The notes under the pieces: generated by a model | Databases searched by the model: none | The model's input: only the letters and a program-made list of their open reading frames with translations | Told to the model about the DNA's origin: nothing | Assembly (NCBI GenBank): GCA_965262365.1 | Contig: OZ253541.1 | Coordinates: 3,534,001 to 3,598,000, forward strand | Direction of reading: 5' to 3' | DNA from: UBA6522 sp965262365 | Lineage (GTDB): Bacteria > Pseudomonadota > Gammaproteobacteria > Steroidobacterales > Rariloculaceae | Length of the DNA: 64,000 nucleotides | Position numbers and translations under genes: made by a program | Shown here: positions 16,308 to 25,242 of the stretch, one piece after another | Layout: each line of letters starts with the position of its first letter | Position numbering within the stretch: position 1 is the stretch's first letter

Positions 16308-17847
16308 CGACGTGCTCCTGGATTTGAACGGATGGGTAGAGTTGTGCATCGAGCTTGCGCACGCGGGCGTGAAACGCACGCCACGCTCTTGCCTCGGCTT
16401 TCGGTCGCTGAATCGCGGCACATGGAATACCCGGCAAGGCGGCCGTGAGTTCAGCCTTGGCTGCATCGAACAATACACGCCGGAAGTCATGGCCCGCCTT
16501 GTCTGTTGCTTCGGGATCGCCTGTGTCTGTCGGCGCAAGGCGTTTCCAGAGATGCTGGAAAAACATCCCGTCGGCGGCGCCATCGAACCGCTTTCTCGTC
16601 GGCCTCGAGAACGCGTACTGGGCTTTGCCCATACTTTCCCGGTCGCCGCGTGCGGCCAGCAGGGCAAGGGCGTTGCGCAAAGCCTCGTCGAATGCCTTGA
16701 TCTCCTCCAACTGTTCCGCTGAAAGTTTGGCGGCCGTCTTGGACTGAAACAAACGCACCGCGCCATCCGGAACCGGTACGACACGGCTCTTGAAGCCTTC
16801 CGTTTTGCTGTTTCCGCGCGAGAGGGCCTCGGCCACGAGTAGCGTGTCGCCCGCGTTTTCGTTCGGGCCACGAGTGGCCAGCACCGGGACGCGCCAGTCG
16901 CCTCCGAACATCAGTTCGCTCAACCGCTTGTAGTCGAAATCGCCGCTTCCCAACGTCAGGCTCTTCCCCTCGCCTATATGCACGGGCGCCCACGGATCGC
17001 CGACATTTCCGCGAAACACCTTCCCGTCGATTCGAGCGGTTGTGGATGTAGCCCGGAGCACAAACCATGTCTGATCCGCGTCGACCAGCCGTACTCGCCG
17101 GCAAATTTCGATAAACCAGGGATCGATCTGGCGGAGGTCAAGCTGCTTTCCCTCCGGCCAATCGAGACACCAAAGAAGCGCCGGACCTCCGATACGTCCG
17201 AATTCGAGTCCATCGCCCGCCCGCCGCCGCGCCAACAGTTGCTGAACGTCCCGTATCCACCACGCACTCGGATTGAGCCGGAAATCCCTGTCTTGTGCCC
17301 GGGCGAGCCCCAGCATGGGACGGCTGGACGATCCTCCGTTCATGCGTGCGATCCCGTAGTTGCCCTTGCCGTCGTAGCCGGCCGAAGTCTGCAAGGAAAC
17401 GAGCGCAAACAACCAATCTTCAATCGTGGCGTCGCGAGCGACCGACTGCTTGATGTCGTGATTGCGCGCCGTGATGAGCAGATCCAATGCATCCGGCGTC
17501 GCTACGGGGGACCATTTCAAATTTTCGGGGGCGGGCGGTTGAAGGAACCCAGGCTTGGTCCGGTTCTCGACGACCATGCACCAGGGGGCGTCGTCCGCAT
17601 GATCCGGTGTCAGCCCGCGCAGCAGGTCGGCCCACGCTGTCGATTCATCTGGCACGTCGATGCGCTTCGCGGTCCAAATCGCCAGTGCGGCAAGCTGAAC
17701 CAGAAACATGTGCCACGATGGACGCTGATGGGGCCTGAGAGCTGAAAATTGCGTCACTTTCCCTTGCGCCATCGCCGCGAGCAGCGCGGGAAGCGATAGA
17801 CGTTCGGTGCTCGATACGGAGATTACCGGTTCGGTCAGGAGGTTCAT
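16294..17847 (-). CDS. cse1: Cascade large subunit Cse1 (CasA, Cas8e)
   Basis: Cse1 recognises the PAM and recruits Cas3 in type I-E Cascade. The 517-residue protein begins MNLLTEPVISVSSTERLSLP, followed by FSALRPHQRPSWHMFLVQLA, the usual start of the family. GYDGKGNYGIARMNGGSSSR near residues 158-177 corresponds to the conserved loop region, with RVRLVDADQTWFVLRATST and RVPVLATRGPNENAGDTLL following. The C-terminal part forms the four-helix bundle. Its start is 306 bp from the end of cas3, so the Cascade genes may have their own promoter. Confidence 0.95.
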   Translation of the reverse strand: MNLLTEPVISVSSTERLSLPALLAAMAQGKVTQFSALRPHQRPSWHMFLVQLAALAIWTAKRIDVPDESTAWADLLRGLTPDHADDAPWCMVVENRTKPGFLQPPAPENLKWSPVATPDALDLLITARNHDIKQSVARDATIEDWLFALVSLQTSAGYDGKGNYGIARMNGGSSSRPMLGLARAQDRDFRLNPSAWWIRDVQQLLARRRAGDGLEFGRIGGPALLWCLDWPEGKQLDLRQIDPWFIEICRRVRLVDADQTWFVLRATSTTARIDGKVFRGNVGDPWAPVHIGEGKSLTLGSGDFDYKRLSELMFGGDWRVPVLATRGPNENAGDTLLVAEALSRGNSKTEGFKSRVVPVPDGAVRLFQSKTAAKLSAEQLEEIKAFDEALRNALALLAARGDRESMGKAQYAFSRPTRKRFDGAADGMFFQHLWKRLAPTDTGDPEATDKAGHDFRRVLFDAAKAELTAALPGIPCAAIQRPKAEARAWRAFHARVRKLDAQLYPSVQIQEHVDAEA

Positions 17848-18153
17848 TGGTCGTTCTCGCGCAAATCAGGCCCCAGAAGAGGTGGGGAATCGTTTTCTCC
17901 GATTAGTATTGTCTCGGAAACCACGGGGCTATCCGGAAAATTATTCCGGGAAATCCGACCAATGTTGACTGCAAACGCGACGCGCCCGACAAGAACATGG
18001 GAGGACGTGAGATCACAAAAAGATGGCAACTCAGCAGAAAATCGAAGACTCAATTTCATTGTAACCCTAAGACTCAGAAATCTGCGCACTTTAAGAATAG
18101 TATCAGATACCACGTTCTAACTAACGATGGCGGAGAGTAACTCCTTATTCCAG
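17848..18153 (-). promoter_or_regulatory. cas3-cse1 intergenic region, likely operon promoter
   Basis: This 306-bp gap is visibly richer in A and T than the genes on either side. In E. coli a similar gap between cas3 and casA carries the regulated Cascade promoter, so the same role is likely. I see no confident -35/-10 pair. On the minus strand an 89-codon frame (18113-17844) ends in ATGA overlap with cse1, starting MVSDTILKVRRFLSLRVTMK, but it resembles nothing I know and its codon use is unlike the neighbours, so it is not called as a gene. Confidence 0.45.
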
Positions 18154-20685
18154 TCAGGTCAAGCCCGCTCGCGTATATTGAAACGTGCGTTCGCCGACCG
18201 TGAATGTAAGCCCATCCGGTGCCGGGAGCGCCTCGACCGCTTCCGCATCGTTTGACGATATGCCTGCCGACCATCGTGCGGGCAGTGCGATCCGCGTGAT
18301 TTTCTGACCGAACGGGCCGAGTGGCGGAGGGTCAAGCGTCAGTAGTACTCCCTCTTCCCCCAGCCGGGTCATGATCCGCTCATCGGAATTCGGGAATGGC
18401 TTTTCGTAGCGCTCCCCGCGATCGAGCCGCTGCAATTGAGCAAACAGTCCCTCGGCCGCAATGACGCCGCCGAGCGTCCGATCATATTTTTTCCACGCAT
18501 CGCCCTTCTCTTCGATCAGTGATGCAATACACTCTGGGTGGGTTGCGCCTTCGACCAAACTCCGGTTCATCTCGGGGATGCGCCAGTTCGGTTGATCTTC
18601 GATCAATCGCCGCGTCAACTCCAACACCGCCAGATCGCGGTAGATACCCTGAAAACCGCCGCCCTTGTCCACCCAACCGCCAAGCCCGTTCTCAAACTCG
18701 GGCTTCGTCAGTCGGTCGAGCCCGCCCTCGGGAGCCATGACGATGCACTTGGCCTGCTCGAAACCTTCCGGTCGTGCAAGCGCGTGCCGGTGCAGCCGTC
18801 CGATCCGCTGCAACAGCACATCCATGGGACAGAGGTCTGTAATCAATAGGTCGGCGTCGATGTCGAGAGACTGTTCCAATGTCTGCGTGCCGATGACCAC
18901 CACGCCCAGCGGGGGGCGATTGGGGTTCGTCGTCAGAACAGTTTCCACGGCGCGATCGAGCAATTCTCGATCTTCTGCTGCAAATCGGCCGTGGTGGAGT
19001 GCTGACGCACCGGCCACCTGTAACAATTCTGCGGCTCCGCGACGTTCCTGAACCTCACGCCAGGTTTCCACCGCGCTCGTCACCGTGTTTCGAATAACAA
19101 GCACCCGCGCCCCTTTTCTTGCAGCTTGCAGGGCCAAATCGGCCGCCCGCTGAGGTGCCATGCCGTCCAAAACGACCCGTACCGTCTTGCACCCAGCGTC
19201 GCCGGCGGCTTTCCGGGGCGTCGGATCGCCTGCCGTCCAGACCGCTGGATAGTCCGTTGCGGCAGCTTGTTCGAAGTTCGGTTGTGCTTCGCCCGTCCAG
19301 CGTATCCGCGCCCGTGATCCAAGTGTTGCTGACATCAGTACCGCGTAACCCCCAATCGCAAGATGGGCGTTCAAGAGATGTGACAGTACGCCGGTCATGT
19401 AGGCGTCAGAGGCGTGGACTTCGTCGATCACCAGCAGACTGCGGCTGAGCGAACTACCCCGCAAGTGCGCGTGCTTGACCATCAATCCGGCCAGCATGGC
19501 CTGGTCTACCGTGCCGACGGCGACCGATGCGGCGAGAAAACGGGTGGCATGTTCCGCCGCCCATCGAGCCGGAACGCTCTCCCGATTGTCGTTCCACAGC
19601 ACCTTCCACTCTGGAAGACGCCGCCCGCTGGCCTCTCCTGCCTTCAACATTCCGGGAATTGCTAAAACCGTTTCGGGCGCCCGGCTGCCGAAAAGCCGCT
19701 TCATTGCGGCGTCGACACGGCCATGCAGTTGCCGTGCCGCAGCCCTCGTCGGCACCGCGAAATACAATCCATCGACGCAGCCGGCCGAGAAAAGACGTGC
19801 AAAGCGCCAAAGCGCGGCCTCCGTTTTACCCGACCCGGTTTCGCTTTCCAGGATGACCAGTTGTTCGTCCGACCCGATCTGATTCGTGACTGTCTGCGCC
19901 GGGTTCGGTCGCTCAAAGCCGGTCAATTGGGCAAAGGACGCCGAGGCACCGCGAGGAAGGTGTGCGACATCGAGACCGATCTCGGCCAAGACGCGGGCAG
20001 CGCGGTCATGGGCCTCGCGATCATAGTGAAGATCGAAATCGGGACTGAAGTGAAAAAACGACCTGTAGGACCCCACCCAATCGGCTAACGCCGCGAGCCC
20101 TGCAAAAAAATGGACAAAACGGGGTCCATCAGGCAACGCTTCATTGTCCGTAAATGCATCAGGAAACCAGCGACGCAATGCCTCGTGCATTTTCGTCGAT
20201 TCCGAACGCCAGTCATAGCGTGGAAGAATAGGCCAATCTTGTATAGAAGCCGACGTTGTCTGCGTGATCGGGCGTCCGTGGTGAGAGAAGCTGGCTGTAA
20301 TCAAGGGAGCGACACCCTCGCCCCATTCCGCAATGACCTGCGTCATGTCGTGAAATGGATGGTCAGGCGTGCGCCAGGCGAGTTCCAAAAATTCCAGGCT
20401 TTCCGCCACATGACCTCGTAGCGGCTGGCGCCACCGCCCCGGCGGCCAACCCTTTGCCTGAAAGCCGGGATGCAGCTTGCCGATATCGTGCAGGAACACC
20501 AGGGCGGCGAGCCGAGCAATGGTTGGTCGTGAAAGACTGTTGCCCATGGCTCTTTCGGCTCGGTCCCTGAAAACAGGCAACGCCAGGACGCGTTGGAATA
20601 CGGCTGCCACGTCCATCGAGTGGTGTGCAAGATGATGAGACGAGCCGTCGGGTCCGTCTGTCTTTCCCCACGCAGGTGAATTCAT
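18154..20685 (-). CDS. cas3: CRISPR effector helicase-nuclease Cas3, type I-E
   Basis: Cas3 is recruited by Cascade and degrades target DNA. The 843-residue protein has the HD nuclease first: SSHHLAHHSMDVA near residue 20, FLHDIGKLHPGFQ near 65-77, GHVAESLE near 90 and SFSHHGRPI near 130. The helicase follows with Walker A ESETGSGKTEAAL (about 275-290), LVIDEVHASDAY as the DEVH box, LMSATLGSRARI, and motif VI QRIGRLHRHA. A C-terminal domain completes the protein. All key residues seem present. It is the first gene of the leftward cas cluster, followed by a 306-bp gap before cse1. Confidence 0.97.
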   Translation of the reverse strand: MNSPAWGKTDGPDGSSHHLAHHSMDVAAVFQRVLALPVFRDRAERAMGNSLSRPTIARLAALVFLHDIGKLHPGFQAKGWPPGRWRQPLRGHVAESLEFLELAWRTPDHPFHDMTQVIAEWGEGVAPLITASFSHHGRPITQTTSASIQDWPILPRYDWRSESTKMHEALRRWFPDAFTDNEALPDGPRFVHFFAGLAALADWVGSYRSFFHFSPDFDLHYDREAHDRAARVLAEIGLDVAHLPRGASASFAQLTGFERPNPAQTVTNQIGSDEQLVILESETGSGKTEAALWRFARLFSAGCVDGLYFAVPTRAAARQLHGRVDAAMKRLFGSRAPETVLAIPGMLKAGEASGRRLPEWKVLWNDNRESVPARWAAEHATRFLAASVAVGTVDQAMLAGLMVKHAHLRGSSLSRSLLVIDEVHASDAYMTGVLSHLLNAHLAIGGYAVLMSATLGSRARIRWTGEAQPNFEQAAATDYPAVWTAGDPTPRKAAGDAGCKTVRVVLDGMAPQRAADLALQAARKGARVLVIRNTVTSAVETWREVQERRGAAELLQVAGASALHHGRFAAEDRELLDRAVETVLTTNPNRPPLGVVVIGTQTLEQSLDIDADLLITDLCPMDVLLQRIGRLHRHALARPEGFEQAKCIVMAPEGGLDRLTKPEFENGLGGWVDKGGGFQGIYRDLAVLELTRRLIEDQPNWRIPEMNRSLVEGATHPECIASLIEEKGDAWKKYDRTLGGVIAAEGLFAQLQRLDRGERYEKPFPNSDERIMTRLGEEGVLLTLDPPPLGPFGQKITRIALPARWSAGISSNDAEAVEALPAPDGLTFTVGERTFQYTRAGLT

Positions 20686-21704
20686 GAAAGCTACCGTTGG
20701 TTTTCAGAAGTCTATGGAGTGATTCAATAAAAAGCGATCTTGGTGGCGACGACACGCGCACAAGTTTCGGTTCGCTGTCATTCGCGACGACGGGCGCGCA
20801 TCGAGTATGAACCGCGATGACTGAACCGCGAGCGTTTCCCCTCGTCTGGCGGCTCCCTGTCGTTTGGCCCGCACTGGCGGTGGTGGTATGGCCGGGTAGG
20901 AGGGGTCGTTACCGAGCCCCTCCCCCCGCAGACCCGAGCGTGCGCGATTGACGCACTCGGTTCCTCACCTGACAGGTTCGCTCAAGGAGTTTCGTCCTTG
21001 ATCCGCAGGTTGAGGAAGACCGCTCCCTCGCCTGTTCGGCTATCCACTGCTGTTTCGTGTACGTGTTTGTGGAACTCAGCGTTTCCTCCAGCGTTTCCCA
21101 TCAGTGGCTCTGTACAAGTGACGCCCCGCTTCCCTCCAGCGGGTCCCGAGGGCCACGGTTCCCCGCCTTCACAGGTACTATCAAGGCGCTACGACTTCCT
21201 GCCCTCGCATGTCCTTCGGCTTATTGTTTTCGCCAGCCGGTTCCACGGGTGCCTGTCGGAATTCGTGTCCGCATCGGGCGGTCCCGCCGCCGTGCAGGCC
21301 CGGCGACGGGCCGGGGTCTGGATTTATGCTGGCAATCCCCTTCCAGCGTCGTTGCCCGTGGGCGTGAGCAGGACCTCCCAGGTTCCCAGGCGATCCATTC
21401 CGTGACTCTGCGCCGGTCCACGACCCCGGACGACCCGTTGCGCCTCACCAATAGCGGCGCTTCCGGTGCTGCCCCCACACGATTAACAATGAAGGCGTCA
21501 TCGATTCCGATTTCGAGGCTTCCTCCGCCGCTTCATCACCTGCTGTCTACGCTTCACGACGGGCGTTGCCGCGCGCCACGCAAGACTTGCTTCCGGCTGG
21601 CGGGCTGCGCCTTTGCCGGGCGGGAGTCGAACCCGCTGGATCGCTACGAGAGGTTTCAGTTTCAATTCATAGCATTCTCCTCTCCAGGGCTTTCCCTGGC
21701 GCAA
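20686..21704 (-). other. Gene-free region with group II intron-like remnant
   Basis: No protein gene is supported in this kilobase. Short frames on both strands lack family resemblance. The minus-strand sequence from about 21680 down to 20890 has the look of a degraded group II intron RNA whose reverse transcriptase gene is missing; its most recognisable part (domains V and VI) is listed separately. The segment 20686-20890 is the upstream region of cas3 and may hold its promoter, though I cannot identify one with confidence. Confidence 0.4.
20894..20963 (-). ncRNA. Group II intron domain V/VI-like hairpins
   Basis: On the minus strand, GAACCGAGTGCG at 20963-20952 can pair with CGCACGCTCGGGTC at 20944-20931, leaving a two-base bulge on the 3' side as in group II domain V. 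It is followed by a second hairpin (GGGAGGGGCTC with GACCCCTCCTACCC), with an unpaired A near its end like the branch point of domain VI. The triad position reads AAC instead of the usual AGC, and no maturase gene is nearby, so the intron is probably inactive or only distantly typical. A covariance-model search would settle it. Confidence 0.4.
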
Positions 21705-21729
21705 TAATCGTTCGGTGGACGGGGGATGG
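21705..21729 (+). repeat. Left terminal inverted repeat of the IS66-like element
   Basis: The 25 bases begin TAATCGTTCGGTGGACGG and end GGGGATGG. They are the inverse of 24911-24935 with one mismatch and lie 60 bp upstream of the transposase start. Confidence 0.85.
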
Positions 21730-21789
21730 GATTGTTCTCGGGGGTTTTCGGGCTGGTAACTAAGCCGCGCATGCGCTATCGTTTTGCGC

Positions 21790-23985
21790 ATGGTGGTTTT
21801 CGACGATGGTTTCGGCGAAGACGCGACGTTGGTCGAGGGCGAGGACTTGTGGACGGCTCCTCTGACGGTGCCGGAATGCGAGCCGTTCGACTGGCTGTCT
21901 GTGCTGGAACAGACGCAAGCGCGCCTTGACGAGGAACGCAAGCGCGCGAACATGCTGGAACTGCGCGCCGAGGAACAGCGCCGGGCGGAGAAGGCCTCGC
22001 GTTCGCGTGCCGACTCGTACAAGAGGCAACTCGGCACCTACCGTGTCAAGCTCAAGGCGGCCCGCGAAGAAGCGAAGAGAGCCGGCGGCGGGGTGGCCGA
22101 CACACCGCAGAGCCGGTCGCGGGCTTTCAAGGCGTTGGAACGCAGGGTCAAGGCCCAGGACGAGGAGATCGCCGGTCTTCGCTTCTCGCTGCGCAGGTCT
22201 GTCGAGCACCTGGAGCGGCTTGAGGCGCGGCATCGGGACGAGATCCAGTGGTTGAAGGGCGACATGGATCATCTGCGCTCGCTGTTGGTGCGGGTGTCAC
22301 GGGATTGCAACCGCGCGGTGGACTCCCTGCAAAAACAACTCGAGCGTCGGCTCGCGGCAGCGAAGCGGCGGGTGGAGTCCCGGGAGGGTGTAATCGGGAG
22401 GCTGCGCGAGCGCAACGAGCGGTTGCGGGCGGCGGTCAAGCGGGTCACGCAGCGGTTCCGGTCGTTGCGCGAGATCATCGCCGGACTGCGTGGCGAGGTG
22501 CGGGACCTGAAGGAGGCGAACTCGGAGCTGACCTCCCGCGTGGAGACGCTGCAAGGCAAGATCGACAAGCTGCGCTCGACCCGCAGCGTGCTGTCCAGGG
22601 CGGTCTACGGAACCAGGAGCGAGCAGCAGGACAAACCGGGCACCGGGCGCAAGCGCGGCCAGCAGCCCGGCGCCGCCGGGCATGGGAGAACCCCGCGGCC
22701 GGCGCTTGAGGAGACGGTCGAACGGCGCAACCCGGCGGAGGATGAACGGGCGTGTTCGGACTGCCGCACGCCCTATGTGGAGAACGGCGAGCGCAGCACC
22801 ACGGTCATCGAGATCGAGGTCAAGGCTCACACCCGCAAGATCGTTCGCCCCCGCTGGCGCCGGGGTTGCGACTGCGCCGCCTCGCCCCGGGAGGTGACCG
22901 CGCCAGCGGTGGCGCGGGTGTTCCGCAACACCCCTTACGGCGTCAGCGTGTGGGCGTGCGTACTGTACGAGCGCTTCGTCGGGCGCCGTCCCATCCATCG
23001 TGTCGCGGCCTGGCTGGGCGACATGGGGTTGAGGATCTCTCCGGGCACGCTGGCCGACAGCGTGAAGCGCTTCGTGCCGCTGTTCGAGCCGTTGGCCGCG
23101 GCGATCCTGGCGCATCGGAACACCGCGGCGGTCCGCCATGCCGACGAGACCGGCTGGCGTGTTCAGGCGTATCGGGCCAGCGGCCGCTCCAGCCGGGCGT
23201 GGCTGTGGACCTCGGTCAGCGCCGACGCGGTCTACTACCTCATCGATCCCTCGCGCAGCGCCGAGGTCGCCAAGCGCCTGTTCGGTGCGGTCAAGGGCAC
23301 CGTGATCCTGGTCTGCGACCGCTACTCCAGTTACAAGAGTCTGGCGCGCCAACTCGACGGCAAGGTGATCCTTCAATGGTGCTGGGCGCACCAGCGGCGG
23401 TCCTTCCTCGACTGCGCGGCCGGGCATGTGCGCCTGACCCGGTGGTGCCGGCGATGGATCGAGCGGATCGCTCGGATTTACCGGTTGAACGACGCCCGGC
23501 TTGAACGTTACGATCCCGATCTGGAGCGCCAGACGCCGGCGTTCGACACCGCGCAGGACAAATTGAAACAGGCGGTGGAGGCGCTGTTCGCGAGCGCCGA
23601 AACGGAACTGGCCGGACTGTCCGACAAGGCGCGCAAGGCCAGGCCGCTACGCTCGCTGCTGAACCACCGCGAGGGGTTGTGCGTGTTCCTCGACAACCCC
23701 CAGGTTCCCATGGACAACAACCTGGCCGAGAGGCTCCTGCGCGGCGCGGCCATCGCCAGGGCCCTGTCGTTCGGCTCCGACAGCGAGACCGGCGCACAGT
23801 TCACCGCGATGATGTACACGGTCGCGGGCACCCTGGCGATGAACGGTATCGACGTGCGCCGCTGGCTTGGGCAATGGCTGAACGCATGCGCGGACAACGG
23901 CGGCAAACCGCCGCAGGACCTCTCGTCCTGGCTACCGTGGTCGATGAGCGCGGAACGCAGGCGCGCACTCGCGGCGCCGGGATGA
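21790..23985 (+). CDS. IS66 family transposase with very long coiled-coil N terminus
   Basis: A 731-residue transposase, longer than the roughly 500 of typical IS66 TnpC. About 290 N-terminal residues form an extended, highly charged coiled coil (EERKRANMLELRAEEQRRAE, LERRVKAQDEEIAGLRF and similar). The IS66 zinc-binding segment with CSDC follows, and then the DDE domain: Asp in VRHADETGWRV, Asp in VCDRYSSYKSL, a CWAHQRRSF block and Glu in MDNNLAERLLRG. The ATG at 21790 is preferred; an in-frame TTG lies two codons upstream. The stop overlaps the next gene as ATGA. The small IS66 helper genes tnpA and tnpB are absent, as in single-transposase relatives. Confidence 0.92.
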   Translation: MVVFDDGFGEDATLVEGEDLWTAPLTVPECEPFDWLSVLEQTQARLDEERKRANMLELRAEEQRRAEKASRSRADSYKRQLGTYRVKLKAAREEAKRAGGGVADTPQSRSRAFKALERRVKAQDEEIAGLRFSLRRSVEHLERLEARHRDEIQWLKGDMDHLRSLLVRVSRDCNRAVDSLQKQLERRLAAAKRRVESREGVIGRLRERNERLRAAVKRVTQRFRSLREIIAGLRGEVRDLKEANSELTSRVETLQGKIDKLRSTRSVLSRAVYGTRSEQQDKPGTGRKRGQQPGAAGHGRTPRPALEETVERRNPAEDERACSDCRTPYVENGERSTTVIEIEVKAHTRKIVRPRWRRGCDCAASPREVTAPAVARVFRNTPYGVSVWACVLYERFVGRRPIHRVAAWLGDMGLRISPGTLADSVKRFVPLFEPLAAAILAHRNTAAVRHADETGWRVQAYRASGRSSRAWLWTSVSADAVYYLIDPSRSAEVAKRLFGAVKGTVILVCDRYSSYKSLARQLDGKVILQWCWAHQRRSFLDCAAGHVRLTRWCRRWIERIARIYRLNDARLERYDPDLERQTPAFDTAQDKLKQAVEALFASAETELAGLSDKARKARPLRSLLNHREGLCVFLDNPQVPMDNNLAERLLRGAAIARALSFGSDSETGAQFTAMMYTVAGTLAMNGIDVRRWLGQWLNACADNGGKPPQDLSSWLPWSMSAERRRALAAPG

Positions 23986-24863
23986 GCGGGGCGATCGAGT
24001 GCCGCTACCACGGGCGCGACTTCACCGCCGCGGAAATGGCGCTGCTGCGCGCGCTCATCGCCAGCCCCGCGCGGCTGTCCCGGCGCGCCCTGTCGATCGA
24101 GTTCTGCCGGCGCATCGGCTGGGTCAAGCCCGACGGCGGGCTCAAGGACATGATGGCCCGCGTCGTGCTGCTCGCCATGCATCGCGACGGCCTCATCCAG
24201 CTGCCGCCGCCCAAGTGGAAGCGGGGCCGTCCGAAACCCATCGAGTTCGGACCCGACACCGAACCGCCGCTGTTCCCCGCACCCACCACCCTTGAGGAGG
24301 TCCGCCCGCTCACGATGCGCATCGTCGTGCACAGCACCCGCGAAGGCCGGCTCTGGAACGAGTTCGTCGCCCGCTACCACTACCTCGGACACACCACCCT
24401 GGTCGGCGCCCAGATGCGTTACGCCGTGCATGACAAAGACGGCGCCCCGCTGGCCCTGCTCGGGTTCTCCACCGCCGCCTGGACGCTCGCCCCGCGCGAT
24501 GACTTCATCGGATGGTCGCCCGAGAAACGCGAGAAGAACCTCGCCCTCGTGGTCGACAACCCGAGGTTCCTGATCCTGCCCTGGATCCGGATCCCCAACC
24601 TCGGCTCGCACCTGCTCGCCCTGGTGCGCCGCCAACTGCCCCGGGACTGGACCGAGCGTTACAACACCATCCCCGTGCTGATCGAGACCTTCGTCCAGAT
24701 ACCGCGCTACACCGGCGCCGTGTACCGGGCCTCGGGCTGGATCCACGTCGGAACCACCCAGGGGCGGGGGCGCTACGACCGGCACAAGGAACGTGCCCAG
24801 CCGAAAAAGGACATCTGGCTCCGGCCGCTACGAAAAGACTGGCGACGCACCCTCAATCGCTAA
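23982..24863 (+). CDS. DUF4338 protein (DruA-like)
   Basis: A 293-residue protein of the DUF4338 family, whose named member is DruA of the Druantia anti-phage systems. Family features visible are CRRIGWVKPDGGLKDMMARV near residues 39-58, then WNEFVARYHYLGHTTLVGAQ, YAVHDKDGAPLALLGFSTAA, IGWSPEKREKNLALVVDNPR, FLILPWIRIPNLGSHLLA and ASGWIHVGTTQGRGRYDRHK. The start overlaps the transposase stop (ATGA), so both proteins are probably made together, and the gene lies inside the inverted repeats. No other Druantia gene (druB-E) is present, so a complete defence system is not encoded here. A role in transposition is equally possible, since the molecular function of DUF4338 is unclear to me. Confidence 0.85.
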   Translation: MSGAIECRYHGRDFTAAEMALLRALIASPARLSRRALSIEFCRRIGWVKPDGGLKDMMARVVLLAMHRDGLIQLPPPKWKRGRPKPIEFGPDTEPPLFPAPTTLEEVRPLTMRIVVHSTREGRLWNEFVARYHYLGHTTLVGAQMRYAVHDKDGAPLALLGFSTAAWTLAPRDDFIGWSPEKREKNLALVVDNPRFLILPWIRIPNLGSHLLALVRRQLPRDWTERYNTIPVLIETFVQIPRYTGAVYRASGWIHVGTTQGRGRYDRHKERAQPKKDIWLRPLRKDWRRTLNR

Positions 24864-24910
24864 GATCAAGCTGCCCGGAGCGACCGCCAAATCACCCCAT
24901 CGGCGCATCG

Positions 24911-24935
24911 CCATCCCCCGGCCACCGAACGATTA
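24911..24935 (-). repeat. Right terminal inverted repeat of the IS66-like element
   Basis: The 25 bases begin CCATCCCCCGGCCACC and end GAACGATTA, the inverse of 21705-21729 with one mismatch. They lie 47 bp after the stop codon of the DUF4338 gene. Confidence 0.85.
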
Positions 24936-25212
24936 CGGTGGTATTGAGTTGCGATACCGCTTAAGCGGCGCCGCGCATCGTCAGCGTCCGGCCGGTGCCA
25001 GCAGTTGCTGAATCGCTTCCCGCCGCAGTTCGCGCTGAAACGCCTTGATCGGATCCCCGGTGGCCCTGCGTGAGGGACGAAACCCGCGCTTCATTTCCTG
25101 AATTTGCGCAGTGCCGCGATCCGTGACCGGGGTCTGTCGAGGCGATGATTTTGCGCAAGTGGGCGGACCGCAGCGCAGGGGTGCCGGGCTCATCGAACAG
25201 GATTTCTTGTAT

Positions 25213-25242
25213 TGGTGCGTACTGGAGCGTAGTGGGGCGTAA
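25213..25242 (+). repeat. Three 10-bp tandem repeats TGGNGCGTAN
   Basis: TGGTGCGTAC, TGGAGCGTAG and TGGGGCGTAA follow each other without gaps, differing only at positions 4 and 10. They are followed by an A/T-rich stretch (TTTTGTATTAATTATTTTTA). The layout resembles a small cluster of protein-binding sites, but there is no replication or integrase gene next to it. Confidence 0.5.

Larger units (their letters stand above)
21705..24935 (+). mobile_element. IS66-like insertion element with DruA-like passenger
   Basis: The element is bounded by 25-bp terminal inverted repeats at 21705-21729 and 24911-24935, which read TAATCGTTCGGTGG on the outer side and differ at one position (A/C) within the 25. 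Between them lie a transposase and a DUF4338 gene that overlap by 4 bp and fill the element almost completely. No clear target-site duplication is seen in the flanking 8 bp, so the insertion may be old or one flank may have been rearranged. It lies just upstream of the cas operon. A relic of the same 3' end lies at 6048-6140, so the family has been active in this genome more than once. Confidence 0.85.

Noticed and set aside
15720..16871. 383-codon version of Cse2
   Set aside because: The first 188 codons shadow cse1 and are not family-like; the start at 16307 gives the normal 195 residues.
22297..23427. 376-codon minus-strand frame inside the IS66 transposase
   Set aside because: Shadow of a well-supported transposase; rich in Arg, Pro and Gly without motifs.
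23982..24863. Complete Druantia defence system
   Set aside because: Only a DruA-like protein is present, inside an IS element; there are no druB, druC, druD or druE genes in the window.
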